A stretch of DNA of 64,000 bases from Halorussus pelagicus. GTDB lineage: Archaea; Halobacteriota; Halobacteria; Halobacteriales; Haladaptataceae. A program made the position numbers and the translations under genes. The stretch is from assembly GCF_004087835.1 (NCBI RefSeq), contig NZ_CP035119.1:186001-250000 (forward strand), read 5' to 3'. The first letter of the stretch is position 1. The number at the start of each line of letters is the position of its first letter. Under the pieces are notes generated by a model. The model saw nothing but the letters and a program-made list of their open reading frames with translations, was not told the DNA's origin and searched no databases. This document shows positions 51,165-60,646 of this stretch, piece by piece.

Positions 51165-52463
51165 ATGTCAGAGAAATATCGAACGACGCGACGGGTGTAT
51201 TTAAAAGGCGCGACGGCCGCGGGGGTGGCCGGGCTGACCGGACTGTCAACGTCGGCGGGTGCCCGACAGGGCGGAGCCATCCAGATGGGGTCGATTCTCC
51301 CCATCACGGGGAACTTGAGCGCGTACGGAAGCGGGATGCAGAAAGCGGTCAACATTGCCGTCCAAGACGTGAACGACGCGGGCGGGCCGTTGGACCGCCA
51401 GATAAACGTGACCAACACCGACAGCCAGACCCAACCGTCTCGGGCCATCCAGCAGTACAACACGCTGGTCAACGAGCAGAACATCATCGGATTCGTCGGC
51501 GCGGCGTCCAGCGGCGTCTCGGTCCCGCTGGCTCAGAACGTCGCCGCCGACCAAGTGATGCAGATGAGCAACGCCAGCACCTCGCCTGCCCTCTCAGAAA
51601 TCGGTTACAACGAGGACGAGAGTATCAAGTATTTCGGCCGGACAGCGCCCAACGACGCCCAGCAGGGCATCGTGATGGGTCGCATCCTAAGCGACGACCA
51701 GTACATCGGGGCGGACAGAGCGGCGTTTCTCTTCGTGGACAACCCCTACGGGCAGGGTCTCGCCGAGCGCGCCCGCGAGCAGTTCCAAGGCGAAACCGTC
51801 GGGATGGTCGGCTACAGCCAGCGGGCCAGCGACTACACCTCGACGCTCGACTCGCTGTTCCAGAACGACCCCGACGCAATCGGGTTCATCGGCTACCCCG
51901 GTAACGGTCGGACCATCCTCAACCAGTGGAACAACGGGGGCTACGGCGGCGAGTGGGTCCTCAGCGAGGGCCTGAACTCCACGGAGTTCCTGAGCGGTCT
52001 GAGCAACATCACGTCGGGGATGTATCTCGCCTCACCCGACCCCGAAGAGACGCAGGGCCGGACCACCTTTGAGGAGAAGATGGGCGACCAAGCCGGAACG
52101 CTGTTCGCCCCGCACGCGTACGACGGCCTGTTCCTACAGGCGCTAGCCATGGAGACCGCGGGCGAGGCGTCCGGAACCGCCATCGCACAGAACATCCGGT
52201 CGGTCTCGCAGGAGGGTGAGACGGTCACCGTCGGCGAGTTCCAGCGAGCCAAGGACCTGCTCGCCAACGGCGAGGACATCAACTATCAGGGCGCGTCGAG
52301 TCCCGTCAACCTCAACGAGGCGCTCGAACCGCTCAACCAGTTCGCAATCCTGCAGGTTCAGGACGACGGTTCGACCGAGGTGCTGGAGACGATTCCCCGG
52401 AGCTTCTTCCAAGGCCGACTCGGCGGCGGCAGTGGCGGCACGACCACGACGACCCAAGGGTAG
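51165..52463 (+). CDS. ABC transporter substrate-binding protein, branched-chain amino acid (LivK/HAAT) type
   Basis: 432 residues. Tat-type signal TTRRVYLKGATAAGVAGLTG, then a type I periplasmic-binding fold: GSILPITGNLSAYGSGMQKA, FVGAASSGVSVPLAQ, FVDNPYGQGLAERAREQF. C-terminal Gly/Ser/Thr tail may be an anchor or linker. Substrate could be branched-chain amino acids, urea or amides. It is transcribed toward livF, which with the other transport genes lies on the opposite strand, stop to stop. Confidence 0.88.
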   Translation: MSEKYRTTRRVYLKGATAAGVAGLTGLSTSAGARQGGAIQMGSILPITGNLSAYGSGMQKAVNIAVQDVNDAGGPLDRQINVTNTDSQTQPSRAIQQYNTLVNEQNIIGFVGAASSGVSVPLAQNVAADQVMQMSNASTSPALSEIGYNEDESIKYFGRTAPNDAQQGIVMGRILSDDQYIGADRAAFLFVDNPYGQGLAERAREQFQGETVGMVGYSQRASDYTSTLDSLFQNDPDAIGFIGYPGNGRTILNQWNNGGYGGEWVLSEGLNSTEFLSGLSNITSGMYLASPDPEETQGRTTFEEKMGDQAGTLFAPHAYDGLFLQALAMETAGEASGTAIAQNIRSVSQEGETVTVGEFQRAKDLLANGEDINYQGASSPVNLNEALEPLNQFAILQVQDDGSTEVLETIPRSFFQGRLGGGSGGTTTTTQG

Positions 52464-52861
52464 GACCGCGACGAGCGAGCATATTTTTCCACTCGAAGCG
52501 ACCGACGACCAGCGACGCCAGAGTTTAAACCCGAAGACGGGACGAAGGTTGCTCGGACGTCTCGTGCGGTTCCGGCCGTGGTCGGGTCGGGACCGCCAGT
52601 CCGACTACCCTGAGAGAGGGCTGAGCCACGCGAGAGCATCAGATGGGCGTACGTCGGGAGTGACGACCGCCGAGCCGGTAAAGTTAGCGACGACCGACAG
52701 GATAGGGACAGAACAGCTAGCTTCGGCCTCGAACACAGGTGTCGCCGCCACCGCATAGCACCGCGAGCGCCACTGCACAGCACTGCAATCGCTACTGCAC
52801 AGCACTGCGACCGCCACCGTACAGCGAGACCTCACGCCCCCAACAGTCGAAAAACGTGGCG
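52464..52861. other. Convergent intergenic region with tandem repeats
   Basis: 398 bp between the converging binding-protein and livF genes. No gene seen. It contains the 22-bp tandem array at 52746-52833 whose last unit runs into a diverged copy of the dispersed repeat (52818-52845, ACAGCGAGACCTCACGCCCC). Confidence 0.6.
52746..52833. repeat. Four 22-bp tandem repeats
   Basis: Units begin CGCCACCGCATAGCACCGCG, CGCCACTGCACAGCACTGCA, CGCTACTGCACAGCACTGCG and CGCCACCGTACAGCGAGACC, each 22 bp, at 52746, 52768, 52790 and 52812. Units 2 and 3 differ at three positions. Two helical turns per unit. Confidence 0.75.
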
Positions 52862-53605
52862 CTAGTCGTCCGTCGCCGCCTCGCCGGTGTCGCCGCCGCC
52901 ACCGGCACCGAGGTACAGCTCCGTCACCTCGTCGTTGTCCAGCAGGGCCTCGCCCGAATCCTCGAAGCGGTTCTCGCCCATCTCCAGCACGTAGCCCCGG
53001 TCGGAGTTCCGCAGGGCCTTCCGGGCGTTCTGCTCGACCATCAGGATGGCCGTGCCCGACTCGTTGATCTCGATTATCTTCTCGAACACCTCGTCCACGA
53101 GGTCGGGTGCGAGACCGGCCGAGGGTTCGTCCACCAGCATCAGGTCCGGGTCCACCATCAGCCCGCGGCCCATCGCCAGCATCTGCTGTTGGCCGCCGGA
53201 CATGGTGCCCGCCTTCTGGTTCTGGCGCTCTTCCAGAATCGGGAACCGGTCGAACACCTCCTGAAGGGCATCCTCAGGCATCGAGTCGAGGATGTACGCG
53301 CCCATCTCCAAGTTCTCCCGGACGGTGAGATTCGGGAAGACGTTGTCCACCTGCGGGACGTAACACATCCCCTCGCGGGTGATTTCGTCCGGTCGGAGGT
53401 CAGTGATGGCCGCGCCGTCGAACGTGACCGACCCCTCCCAGCAGTCGATGAGACCGAACACAGCCTTCATCAACGTGGACTTCCCGGCACCGTTCGGGCC
53501 GATGATGCAGACGATTTCGTCGTCTGCCACATCCATCGAGACGCCGTGGAGGATTTGGGCGTCGCCGTAGCCCGAGACGATGTCACGGGCTTCGAGTAGC
53601 GCCAC
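52862..53605 (-). CDS. livF: Branched-chain amino acid-type ABC transporter ATPase LivF
   Basis: 247 residues. Walker A GPNGAGKST, Q-loop region YVPQVDNVFPNLTVRENLEMG, signature MSGGQQQMLAMGRGLM, Walker B LMLVDEPSAGLAP, H-loop replaced region VEQNARKALRNSDRGYVLE, all as in LivF (the SGGEQQMLAIGRALM-type signature). 3 bp after livG. Confidence 0.95.
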   Translation of the reverse strand: MALLEARDIVSGYGDAQILHGVSMDVADDEIVCIIGPNGAGKSTLMKAVFGLIDCWEGSVTFDGAAITDLRPDEITREGMCYVPQVDNVFPNLTVRENLEMGAYILDSMPEDALQEVFDRFPILEERQNQKAGTMSGGQQQMLAMGRGLMVDPDLMLVDEPSAGLAPDLVDEVFEKIIEINESGTAILMVEQNARKALRNSDRGYVLEMGENRFEDSGEALLDNDEVTELYLGAGGGGDTGEAATDD

Positions 53606-53608
53606 GAG

Positions 53609-54613
53609 TTATCCCCCCAAGTAGGCGTCCACAACCCGTTGGTCGTTCTGTACCTCTTGTGGCGTCCCTTGCATGAGCTTCTTGCCTTGGTCCATGACGA
53701 TGATGGTGTCCGAGAGGTTCATGATGACCTCCATGTCGTGTTCGACGATGCAGAACGTGTAGCCCTGCTCACGCAGGCTCTCGATTCGTTCGAGCAACTT
53801 CTCGGTCAGCGCGGGGTTGACCCCGGCGACTGGCTCGTCCAGCAGGATGAGGTCGGGGTCGGTCATCAGCACCCGGCCGAGTTCCAGCAGTTTGCGCTGG
53901 CCGCCCGAGAGGTTGCCCGCATACTCGTTGGTGAGGTGGTCGATTTCGAGGAACTCCAACATCTCGACGGCGCGCTCGCGCACGTCGTTTTCTTCGTCTT
54001 CGACCGCGCCGCGGCGGAACCACGCGCTCGTCAGACGCTCACCGCGCTGGTCTTGGGGTGCGAGCATCAGGTTCTCCAGCACGGTCATCCCCTGTAGCTC
54101 GCGGGTTAACTGGAACGTCCGCGAGAGACCCGCCTGCGAGACCCGGAACGGGCGCTTGTTCTTCACGTCGAGGTAGTCGTTCTTCACCTTCTCCTCGGCC
54201 TGATAGACCCCAGCGCCCAGTCCCGCACCGACGAGCGCCGCGCCGCCGAGTCCGAGCGTCGAGACCCCGGCCGAGGCGGCGGCCGCGAGGCCGACGCCGC
54301 CGAAAGTCATCCCGGACGCGCTCATCCAGATTCCCTGTTCGGTCCCGCTCGCGCGCATGATGTCTTGGAGGTCGGTGTCCCGATACCGGATATCACCGCT
54401 GTCGGGTTCGTAGAACCCGCTGATGAGGTTGAACGTCGTCGTCTTCCCGGCCCCGTTGGGACCGATGAGACCCGTGACGGTGCCCTCCTCGACCTCGAAA
54501 GTCGCGCCGTCAACCGCGGTGATGCCGCCGAAAGTCTTGCGCAGGCCCTCGACTTCGAGTATCGATTCGCCGGTGCCGTGGGTTTCGCGGTCGGATTCGG
54601 CTGTTTCGCTCAT
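53609..54613 (-). CDS. livG: Branched-chain amino acid-type ABC transporter ATPase LivG with Gly/Ala insertion
   Basis: 334 residues; LivG is usually ~250-260. Walker A GPNGAGKT at 51-58, GLSRTFQLTRELQGMTVLEN, LSGGQ at 235-239, LILLDEPVAGVNP, VEHDMEVIMNLSDTIIVMDQG. Between residues ~90 and 155, just before the SRTFQ region, lies an insertion with a ~35-residue hydrophobic Gly/Ala stretch (GMTFGGVGLAAAASAGVSTL and following), like a membrane hairpin or glycine zipper. ATG at 54613 overlaps the livM stop (ATGA). Confidence 0.92.
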   Translation of the reverse strand: MSETAESDRETHGTGESILEVEGLRKTFGGITAVDGATFEVEEGTVTGLIGPNGAGKTTTFNLISGFYEPDSGDIRYRDTDLQDIMRASGTEQGIWMSASGMTFGGVGLAAAASAGVSTLGLGGAALVGAGLGAGVYQAEEKVKNDYLDVKNKRPFRVSQAGLSRTFQLTRELQGMTVLENLMLAPQDQRGERLTSAWFRRGAVEDEENDVRERAVEMLEFLEIDHLTNEYAGNLSGGQRKLLELGRVLMTDPDLILLDEPVAGVNPALTEKLLERIESLREQGYTFCIVEHDMEVIMNLSDTIIVMDQGKKLMQGTPQEVQNDQRVVDAYLGG

Positions 54614-56532
54614 TCTTCTGCCACCTCCGCGACCGTTCGTTTCTCGCCCCACAGCCCTTCGGGGCGGTAGTAGAGGATGATTATCAGGAGCGCGCCGATG
54701 AAGGCGAGTCGGAGCGCCTGCACCGACGACCTCGCCGCAGTCGGGAAGAACCCGGCGATGTCGGCGGTCGCCTTCTGGAAGGCCCAGTAGATGGTCGCGC
54801 CCAGAATCATTCCCTTGTTGTTGGCGGTGCCGCCGATGATGAGCGCGAGGAACGCGATGAACGTCACCCGCGGCGCGAACATCGTGTGGACGAGACTCTG
54901 GAAGTAGATGGCGGTCAGGCCACCGGCGAACCCGGCCAGCGCCGACCCGAGCATCATGCTCTGGACCTTGTAGGCGAAGGTGTTCTTGCCAAGCGAGGTC
55001 GCCACGTCCTCGTCCTCGCGGATGGCCTTCAGCACCCGGCCGAACGGCGACTCGACCGTAATCTCCGCGAGGTAGTACAGCATCCCGAGCGACGCCAGCG
55101 TCAGCACCAGCAGGAATCGCGCGTAGTCGAACTCCGCGCTTCCGGCTTGGAACTTCAACAGCCAGAGCAGGTTCTGAATAGTATTGTCCGCGACCGCACC
55201 CGCGCCCGCGCGTTGGAACGGCGTGATGCTCGCCATCACGAAGTACCGGATGGCAAACAACCAAATCGCGCCGACGCCGACGATGCGGACGAACTCGACG
55301 CCCGACCCGAACCGGTTCCAGTTCGACCCGAGGTAGTAGACGGCGTAGAGGAACGCGACGAGCATTCCGACCGTCCCGAACAGACCGACGCCGCTCATCG
55401 CGTCACCCGACCCGCCACCGAGGACGATGAGCGGGACGAAACACGCGACGAAGACGACCGCGAGACCGAGCGCGACGCCGAAGTCGCGCGCCGAGAGGTC
55501 GCTGTACCGTCGGACGACGGCGACTGCGCCGAAGACCCATGTGAACAGCGAGAACGCCGCGAGGAAGACGAACGCGATCATCGGCGAGTCGCCCGCGAGG
55601 AACGCACCACCGAAGGCGGCCACCGCGGTGACGGCCCCGGCCATCGGCGCATAGCGGCGGTTCGCGCCGTAGAAGCCAGTGGTAATGGCTCCGAAGACGA
55701 CGACCCCGAACAGCCAGTCGAGGTTCACGCCGAGGAGCGTCCACCACTCGAAGGCCTGCCACGCGACGGCTCCGGCCGCGAGACCGAAGACCGCGCCGCC
55801 GCCGAGCAGGAGTCGCTGTTCGGACGCGCCGGTCTCCGTGCGCGAGCGGCGGGCCGCGACGTAACCGACACCGAGCGTCGTCAGCGCGAGCAGGCCATCG
55901 ACGACCCACCCGCCGACGCCCGGCGTCCCCGAAATGGTGCGGCCCGCGGCGACGCCGCCGTCGGCCTTCGGCTCACCGCCGTCAGACGCGAGTTCCGAGT
56001 CGCGCCCGGTACCGACTTGCGCGAGCAGGTAGGTCGCCGCCGTCCAGAGGACGAGGACGACGAATCCGAGGAGCGCGGCGGCCTGCAACGTGTCGGCCGG
56101 GAGCGGGAAGTGGCTCCGAAACGGCTGGCTGAAGCCGCGGAGCGAACCGGGACCGTTGGCCAGCCAGCCCTCCGACTGGACGATGCGCTTCAGGATAACC
56201 GAGATGCCGAGGACGGCGATTGCTAGATAGTCCTCCCGGAGACGTATCGCCGGGAGCGCGACCAGCATTCCGAGGAGTCCGGCCACGACCGTCCCGACCG
56301 CGATGGCCGGGAGCCACGGCCAACTCCACCCCAGAATGTACGTGGCGAACTGCTGTTCGCTGGCTGGCGGAAGGACCAGCAACGCGGTGACGTACGCACC
56401 CATCAAATAGAACGCCACATGGCCAATGTCGAGCAGGCCGGTGTAGCCGAACTTAATGTTCAGTCCGAGCGCGAGTATCGCGTAGATGCCCACGATGGTG
56501 CCGAGCGAAACCAGACTGGATGACAGTGCCAT
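54610..56532 (-). CDS. livM: Branched-chain amino acid-type ABC permease LivM, enlarged
   Basis: 640 residues, roughly 1.5-2 times the usual LivM. N-terminal part (IYAILALGLNIKFGYTGLLDIGHVAFYLMGAY) and C-terminal part (PFGRVLKAIREDEDVATSLGKNTFAYKVQ, the EAA-type loop; FIAFLALIIGGTANNKG) are standard; between them (about residues 180-470) is an insertion with about eight extra membrane helices. ATG at 56532 chosen, 1 bp after the livH stop. Confidence 0.92.
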   Translation of the reverse strand: MALSSSLVSLGTIVGIYAILALGLNIKFGYTGLLDIGHVAFYLMGAYVTALLVLPPASEQQFATYILGWSWPWLPAIAVGTVVAGLLGMLVALPAIRLREDYLAIAVLGISVILKRIVQSEGWLANGPGSLRGFSQPFRSHFPLPADTLQAAALLGFVVLVLWTAATYLLAQVGTGRDSELASDGGEPKADGGVAAGRTISGTPGVGGWVVDGLLALTTLGVGYVAARRSRTETGASEQRLLLGGGAVFGLAAGAVAWQAFEWWTLLGVNLDWLFGVVVFGAITTGFYGANRRYAPMAGAVTAVAAFGGAFLAGDSPMIAFVFLAAFSLFTWVFGAVAVVRRYSDLSARDFGVALGLAVVFVACFVPLIVLGGGSGDAMSGVGLFGTVGMLVAFLYAVYYLGSNWNRFGSGVEFVRIVGVGAIWLFAIRYFVMASITPFQRAGAGAVADNTIQNLLWLLKFQAGSAEFDYARFLLVLTLASLGMLYYLAEITVESPFGRVLKAIREDEDVATSLGKNTFAYKVQSMMLGSALAGFAGGLTAIYFQSLVHTMFAPRVTFIAFLALIIGGTANNKGMILGATIYWAFQKATADIAGFFPTAARSSVQALRLAFIGALLIIILYYRPEGLWGEKRTVAEVAEE

Positions 56533-56533
56533 G

Positions 56534-57979
56534 CTACCCACCCCCCGTGATGCCTTCCGGCTTGACCAGCAACACGACGAACAAGATGGCGAACGCGATG
56601 GGGATGCGGTACGTCGAGCCGATGTTCGGAATCGCGTAGATACCCACGTCCATCGACAGCCCAACGATGTAACTCCCGAGAATCGCGCCGTACACCGACT
56701 GAAGTCCGCCGAGGATGACTCCGGCGAACATCGGGAGCAAGAGGAAAAAGCCCATGTTGACCGTCAGTTGGCTGAACAGCACGCCGAGCATGACGCCGCC
56801 GACAGCGGCGAACGCCCCGGCGATTATCCACGTCGCCATCATCACGCGGTCGGTGTTGATGCCCGTAATCTTGGCGAGGTCGATGTTGTCGCTGGACGCC
56901 CGCATCGCCTTCCCGAGTTTGGTCTCCTGTAACAGGAAGTGCAGGAACCCCATCATCCCGACGGCGATGAACAGGACCGAGGCCCGCATCACCGAGAGGC
57001 GGACGCGGGTCGAGAGCGACGACGACTCGGGCACTGTCCCGCCGCCCCCGAGGACGGACAGAAGCGCGACGAAAGTCACGACGCCGCCGAGCGCAGCGGT
57101 GAGTTTCGGACCGACGGTGTGACTCGCGCCGTATCCCTCCGCGCCGCCGCGCCGCCAGCGGTAGGCCGCCGCCGCGACGCCGATGGTCAGGCCGACCAGC
57201 GCGACGATTGCGAGCCACGAGTAAGTCGCGGTGAACATCGTCTGGTTCGTCTCCGGCCCGGTGTCGATGACGTGCATCGTCAGCCCGCCGCCAGCGACGT
57301 AGAAGTCGAAGAACTTCGCCGCCGACAGGCCGATGTCGTAGCCGAACACCGTGCCGACCTGCGGGACGACGTAGGTCCGGACCTGCCCCCCGTAGAACGC
57401 CTGCGTGCCGAACCGAAGCACGAACGAGAGACCGAGGGTGACGATAAGCATCGTCGCCAGCGAGGCCTCCTTCGCGCGGAACTTCTGGAAGATTACCTTC
57501 TCGAGGAACGGCGCTATCCACGCCAGCATCAGCGCCGAGAGCAACAGTCCGGCCCAAATCGACGGGAACCCGAGCGTGACGACGAGACCCAGCGCGGCCG
57601 CGGCGACGGCGTGGACCCCGACCGCGAGCGCCGGAGCGAGGTCGCCGGGCCACCACGACCCCTTCAGCGCCGGTACTCCCCCGAGTAAGTACACCGCGGT
57701 GAGCGCCGACCCCGCGGCAAGGACGAACAGAACCGCCATCCCGAGACCACTGAGTTCACGGGTCGTCGCGTCCGTTAGCTGTTCGAAGACCGGTACAGTC
57801 GCCGGTTTGTTGACGAACAGCGCCATGTACGCCCCGAGCATCAGCAGTTCTCCGTGCGCGAAGTTCGGGACTTCGGCGATGTTGTACACCAGCGCCAACC
57901 CGATAGCGCCCAGCGCGACGATGCTCCCGGTGACTAACCCGGTCATGACCGCGTTTGCCAACCCCGTACTAGGTGGCAT
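56534..57979 (-). CDS. livH: Branched-chain amino acid-type ABC permease LivH, enlarged
   Basis: 481 residues; usual LivH is ~290-300. Start GSIVALGAIGLALVYNIAEVPNFAHGELLMLGAYMAL is typical, as are TKLGKAMRASSDNIDLAKITGINTDRV (EAA-type loop) and LGGLQSVYGAILGSYIVGLS. Extra helices and soluble loops are inserted around residues 60-130 and 200-310. First gene of the livH-M-G-F operon; region upstream (57980-58153) contains its promoter. Confidence 0.93.
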   Translation of the reverse strand: MPPSTGLANAVMTGLVTGSIVALGAIGLALVYNIAEVPNFAHGELLMLGAYMALFVNKPATVPVFEQLTDATTRELSGLGMAVLFVLAAGSALTAVYLLGGVPALKGSWWPGDLAPALAVGVHAVAAAALGLVVTLGFPSIWAGLLLSALMLAWIAPFLEKVIFQKFRAKEASLATMLIVTLGLSFVLRFGTQAFYGGQVRTYVVPQVGTVFGYDIGLSAAKFFDFYVAGGGLTMHVIDTGPETNQTMFTATYSWLAIVALVGLTIGVAAAAYRWRRGGAEGYGASHTVGPKLTAALGGVVTFVALLSVLGGGGTVPESSSLSTRVRLSVMRASVLFIAVGMMGFLHFLLQETKLGKAMRASSDNIDLAKITGINTDRVMMATWIIAGAFAAVGGVMLGVLFSQLTVNMGFFLLLPMFAGVILGGLQSVYGAILGSYIVGLSMDVGIYAIPNIGSTYRIPIAFAILFVVLLVKPEGITGGG

Positions 57980-58153
57980 GTGAAATCACCCCCATGGTTG
58001 AATGCCACACCATACCATACACCGTACCTCGCAATGCCGACCTATTTGTGTCTTGTGCTTTTTCACATCCACTAAGCGAGCGGATAGCCCGCTCTCAGAG
58101 CGTCAGCCGAAAGAGTCAGCATTCCCGACCGGCGAGTCTCCGGTCCGCGCCGA

Positions 58154-58771
58154 CTACACTTCCCGGCAGTCCGCGCAGATTAGCTGTCCGTTGACGTTGG
58201 CGAGTTCCCGACTCAGCGTCCCGCATGTCTCGCAGATGCTACGGTCGGAATACTCGCCGCTCTCGGCGGTGACCTCGGCCGGTTCGGACGGCCGGTCGTC
58301 CGTCATCGGGTCGCCGCCCAGTCGCTGCTCGCCCATCGGCCCGCCGCCGACGCCCGGAGGCGAGTCGCCGCGGAGCGACGGCACAGCCGACAGCGACGCC
58401 GAGGCCGAAATCACGTCGCGCTCCGAGAGGACTCCGATAAGTTCGTCCGCGTTCGTGACGAGGAGTCGCCGGATGTCCTCGCGGGACATCGTGGCCGCGG
58501 CGTCCGAGAGTTCGCGCTCAGCGTCCACCGAGACAACGGGGTCGGACATCACCGCAGACACCTCGGTCTCGGCGGGGTCGCGCTCCTCGGCGACCAGCGC
58601 GAGCACGTCCGACTCGGTTACGATGCCGACCGGTTCGCTCCCGTGCAGGACGACCACGCAACCGGTTCCCTCCTCGCGCATGAGTCTGACTGCTCCGAGA
58701 ACCGTATCAGACTCGTTGACACCGACGTACTCTCGGGACATCACGTCCCGAACGGTCACTTCGCCTTCCAT
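58154..58771 (-). CDS. CBS-domain protein with C-terminal zinc ribbon
   Basis: 205 residues: two CBS motifs (VRDVMSREYVGVNESDTVLG ... CVVVLHGSEPVGIVTESDVL; VSAVMSDPVVSVDAERELSD ... RLLVTNADELIGVLSERDVI), a Gly/Pro-rich linker and a zinc ribbon (CETCGTLSRELANVNGQLICADC). CBS pairs bind adenine nucleotides. Possibly a regulator. No operon partner. Confidence 0.88.
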   Translation of the reverse strand: MEGEVTVRDVMSREYVGVNESDTVLGAVRLMREEGTGCVVVLHGSEPVGIVTESDVLALVAEERDPAETEVSAVMSDPVVSVDAERELSDAAATMSREDIRRLLVTNADELIGVLSERDVISASASLSAVPSLRGDSPPGVGGGPMGEQRLGGDPMTDDRPSEPAEVTAESGEYSDRSICETCGTLSRELANVNGQLICADCREV

Positions 58772-58925
58772 GTGAGAACGATTGTCACAGGTTCTCTAAA
58801 AAGTATCCCCGGCAACTTTATCCCCGTAAGAGACCAACGCTAGAAGTTAACTATCTCACTGCGGGCAAATGGAGGACGAACTGGTAGTGCGGAACGGTCG
58901 TCGCTCGCAGAAATCGGTCCGCGAG

Positions 58926-59684
58926 TCAGTCGATGACGACGCGGTCGCCGTCGTCGCGGCAGTCTTCGAGCGCGTGCTTGGCCGCCATCCCCGCCGTCTG
59001 GGCGTTCGCGGCCTGTCCGACCCCGACTTTGAGTTCGACCTCCGCGGTCTCTTGGACGTGTCGGACGGTGTCCTCGTAAGCCGCCGCGTCGAGGTCGGGT
59101 GCCAGCGCGATGACGTTGTCTCCACCGACGAAAAAGGAGAGACCGTCGTGGGCCTTGCGGAAGTACCGCATCAGTTCGGCGTACCCTTGCTCGATGTGGA
59201 TGAACGAGTCGAAGGCGTTCATCCGGTCGGTGTACTTCCCGGTGGCGTCGTTCACGTCAAAGTGTGCGATTTGCACGTCGTCGTCCGCGCGCTCGTCGGG
59301 GTCGAGCGTCGCCCCCCGGAGGATTTCGGTCCGGTCGGCCGCTTGGGCGCTCCCGGCGTCCTGAATGTGTTCGGTCGCCGTCGAGAGCGCATCGACCGGG
59401 TTCGGGTCCACGCCGACGCCGAAGCTGACGGTCACGGGGTAGCGGTTGGCGACCGACTCCTGCATCAGCGCGTGGTCGGCCTCGTCGATTCCGTTCGTGA
59501 CCGCAATCATGTTGTCGAACCGGGTGAAGAAGACGTACCCCTCGCGGTTGCCGACCAGTTGGGCGAGGTCGGCGTACAGCCGCGACTGGAGCGTCTGGAG
59601 GTCCACTTCCCGGCGCGGTTCGGGCGTCACGGTCCACGGTCCGTAGTTGTCGATCTGAATCAGGGTGACCTGCGCGTTCGTCAC
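58926..59684 (-). CDS. gch3: GTP cyclohydrolase III
   Basis: 252 residues, standard for the archaeal enzyme: MTNAQVTLIQIDNYGPWTVT, YVFFTRFDNMIAVTNGID, ITVSFGVGVDPNPVDAL-type motif (VTVSFGVGVDPNP), and LSFFVGGDNVIALAP. It converts GTP to a formylaminopyrimidine nucleotide, the first step of archaeal riboflavin and F420 synthesis. Monocistronic. Confidence 0.93.
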   Translation of the reverse strand: MTNAQVTLIQIDNYGPWTVTPEPRREVDLQTLQSRLYADLAQLVGNREGYVFFTRFDNMIAVTNGIDEADHALMQESVANRYPVTVSFGVGVDPNPVDALSTATEHIQDAGSAQAADRTEILRGATLDPDERADDDVQIAHFDVNDATGKYTDRMNAFDSFIHIEQGYAELMRYFRKAHDGLSFFVGGDNVIALAPDLDAAAYEDTVRHVQETAEVELKVGVGQAANAQTAGMAAKHALEDCRDDGDRVVID

Positions 59685-59976
59685 TGTTGGGCGTTTATTC
59701 GTAGCGACGGGTTATAAGTTATCCTAATTGTGGTAGCGTTTCCAGAACTGAGAACGGAATCAGCGCGAAACGAGGAATTTCTCTCGGGCAATTGTCGATA
59801 CGGACAGAATACTATCGAGAGGGCCGGAATCCGCGTCGATACGGAACCGAAGTGACTGTACGGTCGGACTCTGACGATATTCAGCCGAAATCGGAAAATA
59901 TCTGTCCACATTTGACGCCGTTTCGTAGACGTATCTCACAATACTTATCCGTGCGGCGGACATTCGTTAATTTGCT

Positions 59977-60171
59977 ATGGCAGAAGGAACCGTTGACTTC
60001 TTCAACGACACAGGCGGCTACGGCTTCATCGACACTGAGGACGCGGACGAGGACGTTTTCTTCCACATGGAAGATATCGGCGGCCCCGACCTCGAGGAAG
60101 GCACTGACGTAGAGTTCGAGATCGAGCAAGCGGACAAGGGTCCGCGCGCGACGAATCTTACGCGACTTTAA
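59977..60171 (+). CDS. cspA: Cold-shock domain protein
   Basis: 64 residues, single cold-shock domain: GTVDFFNDTGGYGFIDTED with RNP1-like GYGFI and RNP2 VFFHMEDI, C-terminal ATNLTRL. Acts as a nucleic-acid chaperone. Possible TATA box ACTTATCC at 59943-59950, giving a short leader. In the 292-bp gap before it (59685-59976) nothing else was seen. Confidence 0.95.
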   Translation: MAEGTVDFFNDTGGYGFIDTEDADEDVFFHMEDIGGPDLEEGTDVEFEIEQADKGPRATNLTRL

Positions 60172-60374
60172 ATTAGCGCAGTTGTCCGCTTGACGGCGGT
60201 ACGACTCGTGATTTTCTCTGGAAACCGCTCGTGAGTAGCGATAGGTGTCCGTAACGACGTACTACTCGGAGACTCACGCGCAACAGTAGCATGCCGCGAC
60301 GACACTACAATTGCTACAGCACCGCGACCGCACAGCGGACTAGAGCCGACTCCTATCATACCGCCAACCGCCCT

Positions 60375-60480
60375 GCACAGCAACCGCGAGCCTCACGCCT
60401 CCCCAACCGCCTGCGGTCCTCGCTTCGCTGCGGTCCTCAGCCCTCGCGCGGAAGGGCGCGACGCCCGCGGCGTCGCGCCC
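60375..60480 (+). repeat. Dispersed intergenic repeat, copy 2, with downstream hairpin
   Basis: GCACAGCAACCGCGAGCCTC then ACGCCTCCCCAACC, followed by CTGCGGTCCTCGCTTCGCTG, CCTCGCGCGGA and a perfect 12-bp hairpin GGGCGCGACGCC-CGC-GGCGTCGCGCCC (60454-60480). Same order as copy 3. The 475-bp gap between the cold-shock and kinase genes (60172-60646) holds this repeat and no gene. Confidence 0.7.
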
Positions 60481-60646
60481 GCACGCGCCGAGGTGAAAGA
60501 GAGGAGGAAGTCAAAGAACGGAACGACAGTCGAGTTTCGCCCTCGCCGAACTGCGCTCTACTCACGATACTCCAACATTTCCCACAGATAGCACGAAGAA
60601 TCCGAATCCGGGAGATTCAAACCGCAGTCCGCCCTGCACCACATCA

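Noticed and set aside
52746-52833. Four-unit array as a CRISPR
   Set aside because: Units are contiguous 22-bp repeats without spacers and no cas genes are present.
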